DNA of 64,000 nt from Cloacibacterium rupense (GTDB taxonomy: Bacteria > Bacteroidota > Bacteroidia > Flavobacteriales > Weeksellaceae), in NCBI RefSeq assembly GCF_014645495.1, contig NZ_BMLV01000003.1:236618-300617 (forward strand), given 5' to 3'. Every line of letters starts with the position of its first letter. Position 1 is the stretch's first letter. The translations under genes were made by a program, and so were the position numbers. This document shows positions 7,731-15,857 of the stretch, one piece after another. The notes beneath the pieces were generated by a model, which saw only the letters and a list, made by a program, of their open reading frames with translations, was not told the origin of the DNA and made no database searches.

Positions 7731-7828
7731 CGCACCGACGGAAGTGGAGCTCTCCCGAAAAATTCATTTTTTCGGGAAGCGGGAACTGCAGGCGGACTGA
7801 AAGTGAAAAGAAGCTAAAATGTGGTGCG
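7731..7828 (+). ncRNA. Possible structured intergenic element (divergent copy)
   Basis: cgcacc (7731) pairs with ggtgcg (7823) to close the segment. Inside is a perfect 10-bp hairpin tcccgaaaaa/tttttcggga (7753-7777). The 3' part (aagcggga...gtgaaaagaag) resembles the repeat copies at 42.3 and 45.4 kb. Relation to them and function are uncertain. Confidence 0.4.
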
Positions 7829-7842
7829 CCAAATAAAAAATA

Positions 7843-7877
7843 AAATCGCTTCAACAAATAAATGATTGAAGCGATTT
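7843..7877 (-). terminator. Terminator of the DUF1232 gene
   Basis: A perfect 12-bp stem (7843-7854 with 7866-7877). On the minus strand a T-rich run follows. Confidence 0.85.
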
Positions 7878-7900
7878 ATATAAAAAACACAAATGAAATT

Positions 7901-8224
7901 CTATTCTATAACTTCTGCATCTACGATATTATTGTCTTTGTTGAAAGATTTTTTTTGATTTTCCCATTCTGTAAAACGATTTACTTCTTTTAAAAGAATA
8001 GGCATTACAAGAGCTAAAACAGCTAAATCATCTAAAATAATACCTGGCAAAATATCTAGTGGTGAAATAATGTATATAAATGCAATAAATGGTATGATTA
8101 CGTTTTTCAAATCCATATGAAATTCGCCTTTTCTGTAGGCTTTAAACATTTTCAGAATTAAAGGAAATTTAGAAATTAACCCATCTTTTCTGAACGCTTG
8201 AAATAACAATAAAAATTTTTTCAT
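7901..8224 (-). CDS. DUF1232 (YkvA-type) membrane protein
   Basis: A 107-residue protein with the DUF1232 signature FIYIISPLDILPGIILDDLAVLALVMP, which spans one or two membrane helices at about residues 45-80. The N-terminal part is basic and amphipathic (FRKDGLISKFPLILKMFKAYRKGEF). YkvA-type proteins are widespread, small and functionally uncharacterised. The gene stands alone with its own terminator. Confidence 0.87.
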   Translation of the reverse strand: MKKFLLLFQAFRKDGLISKFPLILKMFKAYRKGEFHMDLKNVIIPFIAFIYIISPLDILPGIILDDLAVLALVMPILLKEVNRFTEWENQKKSFNKDNNIVDAEVIE

Positions 8225-8318
8225 TTTAAATTTTAATATTTTGTGGTTTGGTTATGGATTAATAATCAAATAGTTTGCCAAAGTATTATTTAAGCTTAAA
8301 TAGATGACAATGTGGTCA

Positions 8319-8876
8319 TTATTTAGAAAACGAATCCAAAAATTGATGTACAGAATCTGAGTTCCAATCGCTAGCGTATTCTTCTTTTTTAAGAATTCTG
8401 CCATTTTTATCGATAATATAAGTGGTAGGAAATGATTTTGGAAGCATTTTTTCGGCCATTGGGCTGATTGCTAAATAAACTGGTGTAGTATATTTATTTT
8501 CTGCCAAAAATTTCTTTACTGCAGCCTCTTGGTCTTTCATGGCAATAAGGACAAACTGAACTTTGTCTTTTTTTGCATCGTACAATTTCTGAATACTAGG
8601 ATATTCTGCTCTGCAAGGCGGACACCAAGTTCCCCAAAAATTAAGAAAAACTACTTTATCTTTAAAATCTGCCAAATTAGCATCTGGAACATTCACGCCT
8701 TTTAACTGAAGGTTCAATTCTTCTGGTGTGAAAGTGACTTCGTTTTCTACTTTTTCTAATGTGGGTTTCATTAAGATTTGTCTTTGAACAAATTCTTTAA
8801 AACTCGGAATTAATAAAATTGCCAACAGAAAAGCTGTTAACAATAGAGTAAGCCAGTTTTTTTTAAGAAAATTCAT
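8319..8876 (-). CDS. TlpA-type membrane-anchored thiol-disulfide reductase
   Basis: A 185-residue protein with one N-terminal membrane anchor (about residues 7-24), which places the thioredoxin domain in the periplasm. The redox motif is C85-P-P-C88 in FWGTWCPPCRAEYPSI, and the cis-proline region is SFPTTYIID. Such proteins reduce periplasmic disulfides, for example in cytochrome c maturation. I chose ATG 8876, because an upstream in-frame TTG (8891) would only add five residues before the anchor. The next gene upstream on the same strand also has a thioredoxin fold. Confidence 0.9.
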   Translation of the reverse strand: MNFLKKNWLTLLLTAFLLAILLIPSFKEFVQRQILMKPTLEKVENEVTFTPEELNLQLKGVNVPDANLADFKDKVVFLNFWGTWCPPCRAEYPSIQKLYDAKKDKVQFVLIAMKDQEAAVKKFLAENKYTTPVYLAISPMAEKMLPKSFPTTYIIDKNGRILKKEEYASDWNSDSVHQFLDSFSK

Positions 8877-8911
8877 TGATTTATTTTTCAAGATTTGTTG
8901 ATATTTTTTTT

Positions 8912-8947
8912 GACACCCCGACTTCGCTTTGCGAAGCCACCCCTCTG
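8912..8947. repeat. GC-rich spacer with small palindrome
   Basis: cttcgc-ttt-gcgaag (8922-8936) forms a 6-bp hairpin within a C-rich patch between two thioredoxin-fold genes. Its composition is unlike the surrounding AT-rich spacer. Confidence 0.5.
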
Positions 8948-8967
8948 AAATAGGGAAACCTTTATAA

Positions 8968-9528
8968 TTATAATAGTTCTAACAATTCTGTGATTGCGTC
9001 TTTGCCACGGTTTTTGGCATAATACACTTGTAAATCGTTATAAAATTCTTCGCGAGGATACGTTTCAGGATTTTCTTTGAATTTCTTCAAGAGTTCGTTT
9101 CCGAATTGTGGTCTTGGTCCCCAAACATTTTTAACTTCAAAATTCTCATTTAAAATTAAAATTTTAGGAATAGATTGTGTTCCGTTGGTTAAGAATTGTT
9201 CAATTAAAGAAGTATCAGAATCTTTAAGGAAAATCTTGACTTCAATATCAGCTGCTTCAAAAAATTTGGTCACTGCAGGTACGGTAGCGCTAGCATCTCC
9301 GCACCAAGGTTCTGAAATGATAAGAATTTTTCCTTTGAAATTTTTAGATTTTAAAACATTGAGTTGTTCTTTGTCTATTTTAAAGGTTTTCAACGTTCGA
9401 TTCATTCTCTGAAGCCCCAATTCATAATATTCATTATGGTCGTCTTCAGGATTTTGAACTGCAATTCTGCGTTCTGTTTCTTTTATGTACTCATCAAAAG
9501 TGATGGAGTTTTGGAAGTAGTTTTGCAT
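8968..9528 (-). CDS. Thioredoxin-family protein with single active-site cysteine
   Basis: A 186-residue cytoplasmic protein with a thioredoxin fold of the Thioredoxin_9-like type. The active site reads SEPWC76GDASATVP, so the second cysteine of CxxC is absent and a monothiol mechanism is expected. The later segment NGTQSIPKILILN carries the cis-proline. There is no signal peptide. It sits 92 bp upstream of the TlpA gene on the same strand. The in vivo partner is unknown. Confidence 0.83.
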   Translation of the reverse strand: MQNYFQNSITFDEYIKETERRIAVQNPEDDHNEYYELGLQRMNRTLKTFKIDKEQLNVLKSKNFKGKILIISEPWCGDASATVPAVTKFFEAADIEVKIFLKDSDTSLIEQFLTNGTQSIPKILILNENFEVKNVWGPRPQFGNELLKKFKENPETYPREEFYNDLQVYYAKNRGKDAITELLELL

Positions 9529-9534
9529 TGTTTA

Positions 9535-9870
9535 TTAATTTTTGATTAAAGAATCTTTCAAGAAAAGTAAAATTGTAAATATTGAATTCAAAAAAACTGA
9601 ATAGATAAAAATCATTATAGTTTGAACTATATAAAATATAAATTCTTCTCCTCCAAAAAACATGGATATCATTCTACTAAATCCATAAGATGGCATTGAA
9701 AAAAATAGTAATGTTAATTCACATCTCGGATTTCCACTTTCTCCACAAACTAAAGTTGAAATTTTTAATTCAATATCTAAATTATCAAAACTACTTATAT
9801 AGGTTCCAAATCCTATATACAATAATGATAAGAATAAAGAAATTAATACTATTTTATCTTTAATTTTCAA
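9535..9870 (-). CDS. Small hypothetical membrane protein
   Basis: I do not recognise this 111-residue protein. It has a hydrophobic helix at about 7-28, two cysteines in a short loop (LVCGESGNPRCELTL), and two more helices at about 48-65 and 75-105. The frame starts with TTG at 9870, only 4 bases after the aroC stop, so it is probably translated from the aroC transcript. Base composition is more AT-rich than that of its neighbours. It could be a recently acquired or fast-evolving gene. Confidence 0.5.
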   Translation of the reverse strand: MKIKDKIVLISLFLSLLYIGFGTYISSFDNLDIELKISTLVCGESGNPRCELTLLFFSMPSYGFSRMISMFFGGEEFIFYIVQTIMIFIYSVFLNSIFTILLFLKDSLIKN

Positions 9871-9874
9871 AATT

Positions 9875-10936
9875 TTATACTTTTCTAATTTGATTCATCA
9901 AAAACAAGTCCGCGAGAACAAAAGCTGCCAAATTTTCCACCACAGGAACAGCTCTTGGCAAAACGCAAGGGTCGTGTCTTCCCTTTCCTTCTACAATAAT
10001 TGGATTTCCGTTTTTATCAAAACTTTCTTGAGGTCTTAAAAGTGTCGCAATCGGTTTAAAAGCTACTCTGAAATAAATATCCATTCCGTTTGAAATCCCA
10101 CCTTGAATTCCGCCAGAAAGATTGGTTTTCGTAGTGAAATCTTCGTTGAAAAGATCGTTATGCTCTTTGCCTGTCATTTTTGCGCCACAAAATCCGCTTC
10201 CATATTCAAAACCTTTTGCAGCGTTAATATTCATCATTGCTTTCCCTAATTCTGCTTGCAATTTTAAGAAAATAGGTTCGCCAATTCCTACTGGTAAATT
10301 TTTGATGACACAAGTGATAGTGCCGCCAATGGTGTTTCCTTCTTTTTTGATTTCTTTGATTTTGGCAATCATTTTTTCGGCAGTTTCTGCATCTGGACAA
10401 CGCACATCGTTATCATCAATTTTAGAAAAATCTAAATCTTGGTAAGGTTTTTCGCAGAAAATTTCTCCTACCGAAGAAACATACGCAGAAATTTCTACAT
10501 TTTTCGGCAAAATATGTTTCGCCAAAGCTCCTGCTGCTACCCAATTGATGGTTTCGCGAGCTGATGATTTTCCGCCACCTCTGTGGTCACGGATTCCAAA
10601 TTTTTGGTCGTAGGTAAAATCTGCGTGAGAAGGTCTGTAATTATTTTTTATATGGTCGTAATCTTTAGATTTTTGGTTCTCATTGTAAATCACAAAACCA
10701 ATAGGTGTACCTGTAGATTTCCCTTCGAAAGTTCCCGAAAGAAATTGTACCGTATCACTCTCTTTTCGTTGAGTTACGATGGCAGATTGCCCTGGTTTTC
10801 TGCGGTCTAACTGATGCTGAATTTCTTCAAAATTAATTTCAATTCCTGCGGGGAAATTGGTAATAATTCCGCCATATGCAATTCCGTGACTTTCGCCAAA
10901 GGTAGAAAGCGTGAGAAAATTTCCTAAATTATTCAT
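9875..10936 (-). CDS. aroC: Chorismate synthase
   Basis: AroC makes chorismate from EPSP, the last step of the shikimate pathway, using reduced FMN. The 353-residue protein starts [16 protein letters not shown] and keeps the family signatures [23 protein letters not shown] and GRHDPC. I chose ATG 10936, because the longer frame adds 27 AT-rich residues that run across a -7 box and repeat sequence. The box ends only five bases before this ATG. The small membrane gene downstream may be co-transcribed. Confidence 0.96.
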   Translation of the reverse strand: MNNLGNFLTLSTFGESHGIAYGGIITNFPAGIEINFEEIQHQLDRRKPGQSAIVTQRKESDTVQFLSGTFEGKSTGTPIGFVIYNENQKSKDYDHIKNNYRPSHADFTYDQKFGIRDHRGGGKSSARETINWVAAGALAKHILPKNVEISAYVSSVGEIFCEKPYQDLDFSKIDDNDVRCPDAETAEKMIAKIKEIKKEGNTIGGTITCVIKNLPVGIGEPIFLKLQAELGKAMMNINAAKGFEYGSGFCGAKMTGKEHNDLFNEDFTTKTNLSGGIQGGISNGMDIYFRVAFKPIATLLRPQESFDKNGNPIIVEGKGRHDPCVLPRAVPVVENLAAFVLADLFLMNQIRKV

Positions 10937-10941
10937 AAAAG

Positions 10942-10949
10942 CAAAGTTA
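10942..10949 (-). promoter_or_regulatory. -7 promoter box of aroC
   Basis: TAACTTTG on the minus strand fits TAnnTTTG and lies five bases upstream of ATG 10936. It supports the short start and a nearly leaderless message. Confidence 0.5.
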
Positions 10950-10984
10950 ATGAAAAGGTTCGAGTTATAAATTGGTTTAACTTT

Positions 10985-11136
10985 TAAATCTTGTATTTTA
11001 AATATCACAAAGAGCACAAAATATTACACAAAGTTCACAAACATTTTACACAAAGACGCTTCGCTTCATAAAGTTTTACGTCACATATTGTTTATTTCTG
11101 TGAACTTTGTGATTTTCTTTGAGAACTTTGTGATAG
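10985..11136. repeat. Inverted 7-bp repeat region reaching into a coding tail
   Basis: Left arm words are cacaaag/ttcacaa types. Right arm units are gaacttt (11102), gtgattt, tctttga, gaacttt (11123) and gtgatag, in 7-bp register. The right arm encodes the SQSSQRK-SQSSQK tail of the protein at 11092. Confidence 0.7.
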
Positions 11137-12738
11137 AGAATTTATAATGGTTTTCAATTTTACTTTTTCTTCCTCAGAAAGTTTTTTCCAAATGAAGCCA
11201 TCTTTTAGATTGTCTGATTTTTTTTGAGGAAAAATACCTACTTCAAAATATTTTTTTACGGAATCCGGAGAAAGCGCTGGTTGAGGTGTATCAAAACATA
11301 AATCATAATTCGGAACATTGAATTCTAAATTCCCGATTTTGAAGGTTTGGTAAGAATTTAAAGCAAAATAAGCAGGTTTAAAAAACTGATTTTTAGTAAA
11401 ACCTTCCATAAAATAACCTAGTTTAAAAGTAGGAATTTGGGATTGTAAAATTTTAGGAAAACTCATCAAAAATAAAATAAGAAAAGCTCCTAAACTGAAA
11501 CTCAACAATGATAATTTTTCTTTAATTTTTGAATGAAAAACCAAAACAAAAATCACAAAAAAGACATCAAGAAAAAACCTGTATTGTGCTGAAAAAAAGA
11601 GAACTAAAATACTTTTTAACACGATAGAAATGAATAAAATAGTAGTTAATTTATCTTTCTTTTTAAAAGCGAAAATTCCGAAAAAAATCAGAGACAAAAT
11701 AAATGCAAAATGGATGTATTTTTTGTAAGAATGCAACGTAAACCAATTGTAAATGTAATCCCAAGTTTTAAATTTTTGAATTTCTGAGACAGAATATTGC
11801 AAATCATAGGTTTTGGTGATGGCAACTTCCGAAGAATATTGTAGAATTTCTGAATTGGGCAACCAAGAAACTCCAAAATCACCAACCTGAACTGGAAAAA
11901 ATGGATAACCAAATAACCAAATATTTTTAAAAATGTAAATCAACCCCACTAAAACACCGAGCCAAAGAAATTTAAGATTTTCTTTTTTGAAAAAATACAG
12001 AAAAACAAAAATTGGCATCCAAATCATCGTAGGTTTTATCGTGAAAACAAACACCGAAAAGGCAAAAAGCAATTTGAGATTTGTATTTCCTTTGATAACT
12101 TCATTTAAAACAATTAGAGACAATGCAATAGCTGGCAAATCTGGACTTGGAGATTGAATAAAAAGTAAAAAAATGGGCGAAATAAAGAGTAAGCTCCACG
12201 CTTTTTTTTCAAAAATATAAATAAAAAATGCAATGAGAAAAACCACATTAATTCGTAAAAAAGCATCAGAAAAATGCGAAAAACCTGCTTGAAAAATATG
12301 CCAAACCGACATTTGAGCATAAATTAAATTGAGATTTGCCAATCCTTTGCTCAACCCAAATTCTGAAAGCCAATTGACACTTGGAACGTAATAACCAAAA
12401 TGGTCTAAAATAAAAGGATAGTAACTTCCTGAAATTATGATAATTAAAGTCAAAAAAGATAGTTTCAGAATTTCAGTTTTAGAAAATTTTAGAAAATCTT
12501 TGTACGTTTTAAAATAGAAAAACGCCAGAAATCCAATAGTTAAACTCACGGCTTCTACCCAAATATTCAATGGAATAAAAAACGCCAATATTTGCCAAAT
12601 CATAGCCAAGAAAAACATTCCAGAAAATAATTTTGCAGAAATTCCTTGCCAGATTTTGCCGAAAAATTTGTGAAAAATTTCGCCAAAACCTATTAATACA
12701 GGAAAAATAATAACAATAGCTAGTAGAATAAATAACAT
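11092..12738 (-). CDS. Large polytopic membrane protein, LIC_10190-like
   Basis: A 548-residue protein made mostly of membrane helices (at least ten), with a loop near LDHFGYYVPSVNWLSEFGLSKGLANLN and a soluble C-terminal part. The pattern matches proteins named LIC_10190 family, whose function is unknown but which look like glycosyltransferase-C-type or oligosaccharide-related membrane enzymes. I placed the start at ATG 12738, because the longer frame runs back through a terminator and the tRNA-Cys gene. The last 13 residues (SQSSQRK-type repeat) come from intergenic 7-bp repeat sequence. Confidence 0.7.
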   Translation of the reverse strand: MLFILLAIVIIFPVLIGFGEIFHKFFGKIWQGISAKLFSGMFFLAMIWQILAFFIPLNIWVEAVSLTIGFLAFFYFKTYKDFLKFSKTEILKLSFLTLIIIISGSYYPFILDHFGYYVPSVNWLSEFGLSKGLANLNLIYAQMSVWHIFQAGFSHFSDAFLRINVVFLIAFFIYIFEKKAWSLLFISPIFLLFIQSPSPDLPAIALSLIVLNEVIKGNTNLKLLFAFSVFVFTIKPTMIWMPIFVFLYFFKKENLKFLWLGVLVGLIYIFKNIWLFGYPFFPVQVGDFGVSWLPNSEILQYSSEVAITKTYDLQYSVSEIQKFKTWDYIYNWFTLHSYKKYIHFAFILSLIFFGIFAFKKKDKLTTILFISIVLKSILVLFFSAQYRFFLDVFFVIFVLVFHSKIKEKLSLLSFSLGAFLILFLMSFPKILQSQIPTFKLGYFMEGFTKNQFFKPAYFALNSYQTFKIGNLEFNVPNYDLCFDTPQPALSPDSVKKYFEVGIFPQKKSDNLKDGFIWKKLSEEEKVKLKTIINSLSQSSQRKSQSSQK

Positions 12739-12751
12739 TAGGATAAAGATA

Positions 12752-12787
12752 AATAAAAAATCCTGAAATAATGAAATTTCAGGATTT
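12752..12787 (-). terminator. Terminator after tRNA-Cys
   Basis: A perfect 12-bp stem (12758-12769 with 12776-12787), followed on the minus strand by a T-rich run. It separates the tRNA from the membrane protein gene. Confidence 0.85.
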
Positions 12788-12790
12788 ATG

Positions 12791-12861
12791 AGGTGCCTAG
12801 CGGATTCGAACCGCTGTAGATGGTGTTGCAGACCACTGCCTAGCCGCTCGGCCAAAGCACC
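12791..12861 (-). tRNA. tRNA-Cys (GCA)
   Basis: A full cloverleaf can be drawn: acceptor GGTGCTT with AGGCACC (one G-T pair), anticodon GCA in the loop TCTGCAACA, TTCGAAT T-loop, and discriminator T as expected for Cys tRNA. The CCA end is not encoded. Confidence 0.95.
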
Positions 12862-12876
12862 ATTTGTTTCGGATTG

Positions 12877-12884
12877 CAAATATA
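12877..12884 (-). promoter_or_regulatory. -7 promoter box of tRNA-Cys
   Basis: TATATTTG on the minus strand ends 15 bases upstream of the tRNA 5' end. Confidence 0.6.
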
Positions 12885-12923
12885 GGGATTTTTTAGATTT
12901 TTAAAAAATTTAAAACTAATTTT

Positions 12924-13283
12924 TTAAAATTTCTTCTTCAAAACAATACTTACACCATCCATTTCTCCTTGCATTGGAGGTTTTGTTTTCGTGATTTTCA
13001 GTTTAATTGATGTAATTTCAGGAAACTTTATCGCTACTTTTTCAATAATTCTACCGGCAACGTGTTCTAACAATTCCGAAGGAATTTTCATTTCTTGTTG
13101 AATGATATCATTAATTTCAGCGTAATTGATGGTGTCTTTTAAATCATCTGTTTCAGCAGCTTTCCAAACGTCTGCTTTAATGGTAAGATTTAAAATATAA
13201 TACGTTCCCAGAATTTTTTCTTCGGGTAAAACACCATGAAAAGCGTGAATTTTCAGGTTTTCTAGTTTGATTTTTGAGGACAT
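12924..13283 (-). CDS. folB: Dihydroneopterin aldolase
   Basis: FolB cleaves 7,8-dihydroneopterin to 6-hydroxymethyl-dihydropterin in folate synthesis. The 119-residue length is typical. Conserved features are the HAFHGVLPEEKILGTYY stretch with the catalytic Glu region, the TINYAEINDII segment, ELLEHVAGRI and the C-terminal KTKPPMQGEMDGVSI. It lies between tRNA-Cys and the thr operon on the same strand, without obvious coupling to either. Confidence 0.94.
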   Translation of the reverse strand: MSSKIKLENLKIHAFHGVLPEEKILGTYYILNLTIKADVWKAAETDDLKDTINYAEINDIIQQEMKIPSELLEHVAGRIIEKVAIKFPEITSIKLKITKTKPPMQGEMDGVSIVLKKKF

Positions 13284-13358
13284 TTAAATAAATTTTCTAA
13301 TACAAATCAATTCTACAAAATTAATAAAAAAACAGACGAAAAAGATGAGTTAGAATCT

Positions 13359-14657
13359 TTATTTCCCCAACAAAAACCCTTTCAATTCTTCATATTGAGG
13401 ATTAATTTCTGTGGTGAATTTCTCTTGTTTCATTAATTCTTCTAAAGATTTCGGGATTTCTACCGATTTTCCCGTTGCCTTTTCTACAGAATCTGGAAAT
13501 TTTACAGGATGTGCCGTTTCTAAGAAAAATCCTTTCCCTCCGTTTTCTGCCAAATATTTTTCTAAAGCTACAAAAGCTACTGCACCGTGAGGATCTAGAA
13601 CGTAACCATAATCTTTTTCTACTCTTTCGATGGTTTTAAGCGTTTCCTCATCATCAATCGTGTAACCAGAAAGTTTGCTTTTAACTTGATTAAATTCTTT
13701 GTCAAATAATTCTAAAATTCTTACAAAATTACTAGGATCACCAACATCCATCGCGTTTGAAATGGTAGCAACGGTTTCTTTGGGTTGAAGAATTTCTGTT
13801 CTGAGATATTCCGGAACCACATCATTTACATTACACGCCGCAATAAAATGTTCCACAGGTAAACCACGATGATGCGCCAAAATTCCTGCACAAATATTCC
13901 CGAAATTACCACTCGGAACACAGATTACAGGATTTTCAGTATTCACTTTCAACCATTGTTTCAAAGCTAAAACGTAATAAATTTGTTGAGGCAACCAACG
14001 GGCAACATTAATAGAATTTGCCGAAGTCAAAAGTAATTTTTCATTTAAACTTTCATCAGAAAACGCTTGTTTTACCAAAGCCTGACAATCATCAAAACTA
14101 CCATTCACTTCTAAAGCGTGAATATTTTTTCCAAGTGCTGTCAATTGTTTTTCCTGAACTGGACTTACTCTATTTTTTGGATATAAAATCACGACTTCTA
14201 TTCCTTCCACATCATAAAAACCATTGGCAACTGCACCACCAGTATCACCAGAAGTGGCTACCAAAACCGTTACTTTTCTGGTTTCATTTTTCAGAAAATA
14301 ACCCAAACAACGGCTCATAAATCTTGCACCAACATCTTTAAAAGCTAAAGTCGGCCCGTGAAAAAGTTCTAAAACCGAAATGTTTTCTGTCACTTTTTTT
14401 AAAGGAATTTCAAAAGCGATGGTTTCGGCAACTATTTTTCTAAGTTCAGCTTCTGGAATTTCGTCTCCCGCGAAATCCTTCATTACTTGATACGCAATTT
14501 CCTCGTCTGAAAGTTGAGTTAAATTTTGCAAAAATTCATTACTAAATTTTGAAATATCTTCTGGAAAAAACAAACCTTTCTCTTTCCCTTGTCCTTTTAT
14601 CGTAGCTTCTTTGAAATTAAGCTGCTCTTCTTTATGTTTTAAATTGTAAAAATTCAT
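13359..14657 (-). CDS. thrC: Threonine synthase
   Basis: ThrC converts O-phosphohomoserine to threonine with PLP. The 432-residue protein begins MNFYNLKHKEEQLNFKEA and carries the PLP lysine in HGPTLAFKDVGARFM and the phosphate-binding SGDTGGAV. I chose ATG 14657. The longer frame adds 32 residues encoded by low-complexity spacer and a GC palindrome. It is the last gene of thrA-thrB-thrC and is presumably under the leader at 18397-18507. Confidence 0.96.
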   Translation of the reverse strand: MNFYNLKHKEEQLNFKEATIKGQGKEKGLFFPEDISKFSNEFLQNLTQLSDEEIAYQVMKDFAGDEIPEAELRKIVAETIAFEIPLKKVTENISVLELFHGPTLAFKDVGARFMSRCLGYFLKNETRKVTVLVATSGDTGGAVANGFYDVEGIEVVILYPKNRVSPVQEKQLTALGKNIHALEVNGSFDDCQALVKQAFSDESLNEKLLLTSANSINVARWLPQQIYYVLALKQWLKVNTENPVICVPSGNFGNICAGILAHHRGLPVEHFIAACNVNDVVPEYLRTEILQPKETVATISNAMDVGDPSNFVRILELFDKEFNQVKSKLSGYTIDDEETLKTIERVEKDYGYVLDPHGAVAFVALEKYLAENGGKGFFLETAHPVKFPDSVEKATGKSVEIPKSLEELMKQEKFTTEINPQYEELKGFLLGK

Positions 14658-14712
14658 TATTATCTTTTTTTTCATTATTATTAGAATAAATTCTAATTTT
14701 AAAATATCGCTC

Positions 14713-14725
14713 GTCGCTACGCGAC
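14713..14725. repeat. Short GC palindrome with TAC loop
   Basis: gtcgc-tac-gcgac forms a 5-bp hairpin with a TAC loop in the thrB-thrC spacer. It has the same architecture as the unit at 6141. Confidence 0.55.
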
Positions 14726-14742
14726 TTCTATCAAACAAATCA

Positions 14743-15669
14743 TCAACTTTCAACCAATTTTATTCCTTGATCATTAATTTTAGAAACGTAAACATAGTTT
14801 TCAATACCGATTTCGTTGTAGATTTTTTGCATATTTTCAGCTACTTTATCTGCGATTTCTTTGGTTTCGCTCAACATAAAAATCGAAGGCCCAGAACCCG
14901 AAATTCCTCCACCTAATGCACCAAGTACTAAACTTTGCTTTTTTACCTCATCAAATTTAGGAATCAAAATACTGCGAATAGGTTCTACCAAAACGTCTTC
15001 TAAACTCCTAGAAATTAATTGATTATCATTTTTTAAAATTCCTGCTACCAAACCTGCTACATTTCCCCATTGTTTCACAGCATCTTTCATTTGGATATTT
15101 TTTTTGAGAATTTGTCTTGCATCAGACGTTTTCACCTCAACTTGAGGATGCACCGCCGAAACATACAAATCTGGCGAAGAAAGCGGAATGATATCCATAG
15201 GTTCTGATGACTTTACCAAGGTGATTCCACCGAAAAGGCAAGGCGCAATGTTGTCTGCGTGTCTAGAACCAGAAGCCAATTCTTCGCCAAACATCGCAAA
15301 ATGCACCAACTCTTCCTTAGAAAAAATATTTCCCAACAATTCATTTGCACCGAAAGCTGCTCCTGCTGCACTTGCTGCACTAGAACCTAAACCGCTTCCT
15401 GGTTTTATTTTTTTGTTGATGGTGACTTCAAAACCGATGTTTTGATTTTCTAATTTTTCTAAAATTTTGAGCAAAACCACTCCTGCTACATTTTTTTCAG
15501 GTTCGGTTGGCAAATGGAAATCATCTTCGTGGTGAATGATGATTTTTCTTTCGTCCAACAATTTGAATTCCATTTCATCAAACGGTTCATTGAGTGCCAT
15601 TCCGAGAATATCAAACCCGCAAACCAGATTGGCAACCGTTCCCGGAACTTGTAATTTTATATTTTTCAT
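14743..15669 (-). CDS. thrB: Homoserine kinase
   Basis: ThrB phosphorylates homoserine. It is a GHMP kinase of 308 residues with the phosphate loop PGSGLGSSAASAAGAAFG and a C-terminal GGGISGSGPSIFML. The start is ATG 15669 (MKNIKLQVPGTVANLVCGFDILGMA), and a GTG- or other-initiated extension of five residues has no family support. It is the middle gene of the thr operon, 188 bp after thrA and 85 bp before thrC. Confidence 0.96.
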   Translation of the reverse strand: MKNIKLQVPGTVANLVCGFDILGMALNEPFDEMEFKLLDERKIIIHHEDDFHLPTEPEKNVAGVVLLKILEKLENQNIGFEVTINKKIKPGSGLGSSAASAAGAAFGANELLGNIFSKEELVHFAMFGEELASGSRHADNIAPCLFGGITLVKSSEPMDIIPLSSPDLYVSAVHPQVEVKTSDARQILKKNIQMKDAVKQWGNVAGLVAGILKNDNQLISRSLEDVLVEPIRSILIPKFDEVKKQSLVLGALGGGISGSGPSIFMLSETKEIADKVAENMQKIYNEIGIENYVYVSKINDQGIKLVES

Positions 15670-15857
15670 TTCTTTTAAACGCAAATTGCGCTAAGATTTT
15701 TTATTTTTTGAAAATAATTTTAAGCTCGCAAAGATTCACCTCAAGATGAATTTTCAATCTTAAAAATTTTTGTTGTAATTTTCTCGCAGATAAAGCTGAT
15801 TTTGCAGATTTAGAATAATTAATCTGAAAAATTGACACAATCTGTGAGTATTTCAAT

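Larger units (their letters stand above)
7554..7900. other. Intergenic region with repeats and a structured element
   Basis: No convincing gene. From left to right it holds an inverted pair of 7-bp repeat arrays (7571-7591 and 7654-7674), a GC-richer segment closed by a stem (7731-7828), and a terminator for the DUF1232 gene (7843-7877). Confidence 0.7.

Noticed and set aside
7672..7857. 61-codon frame downstream of miaA region
   Set aside because: Covers the structured element and 7-bp repeats, with no protein-like sequence.
12739..12879. N-terminal 47 residues of the longest frame for the 11092 membrane protein
   Set aside because: They lie in a terminator and in tRNA-Cys. ATG 12738 is better.
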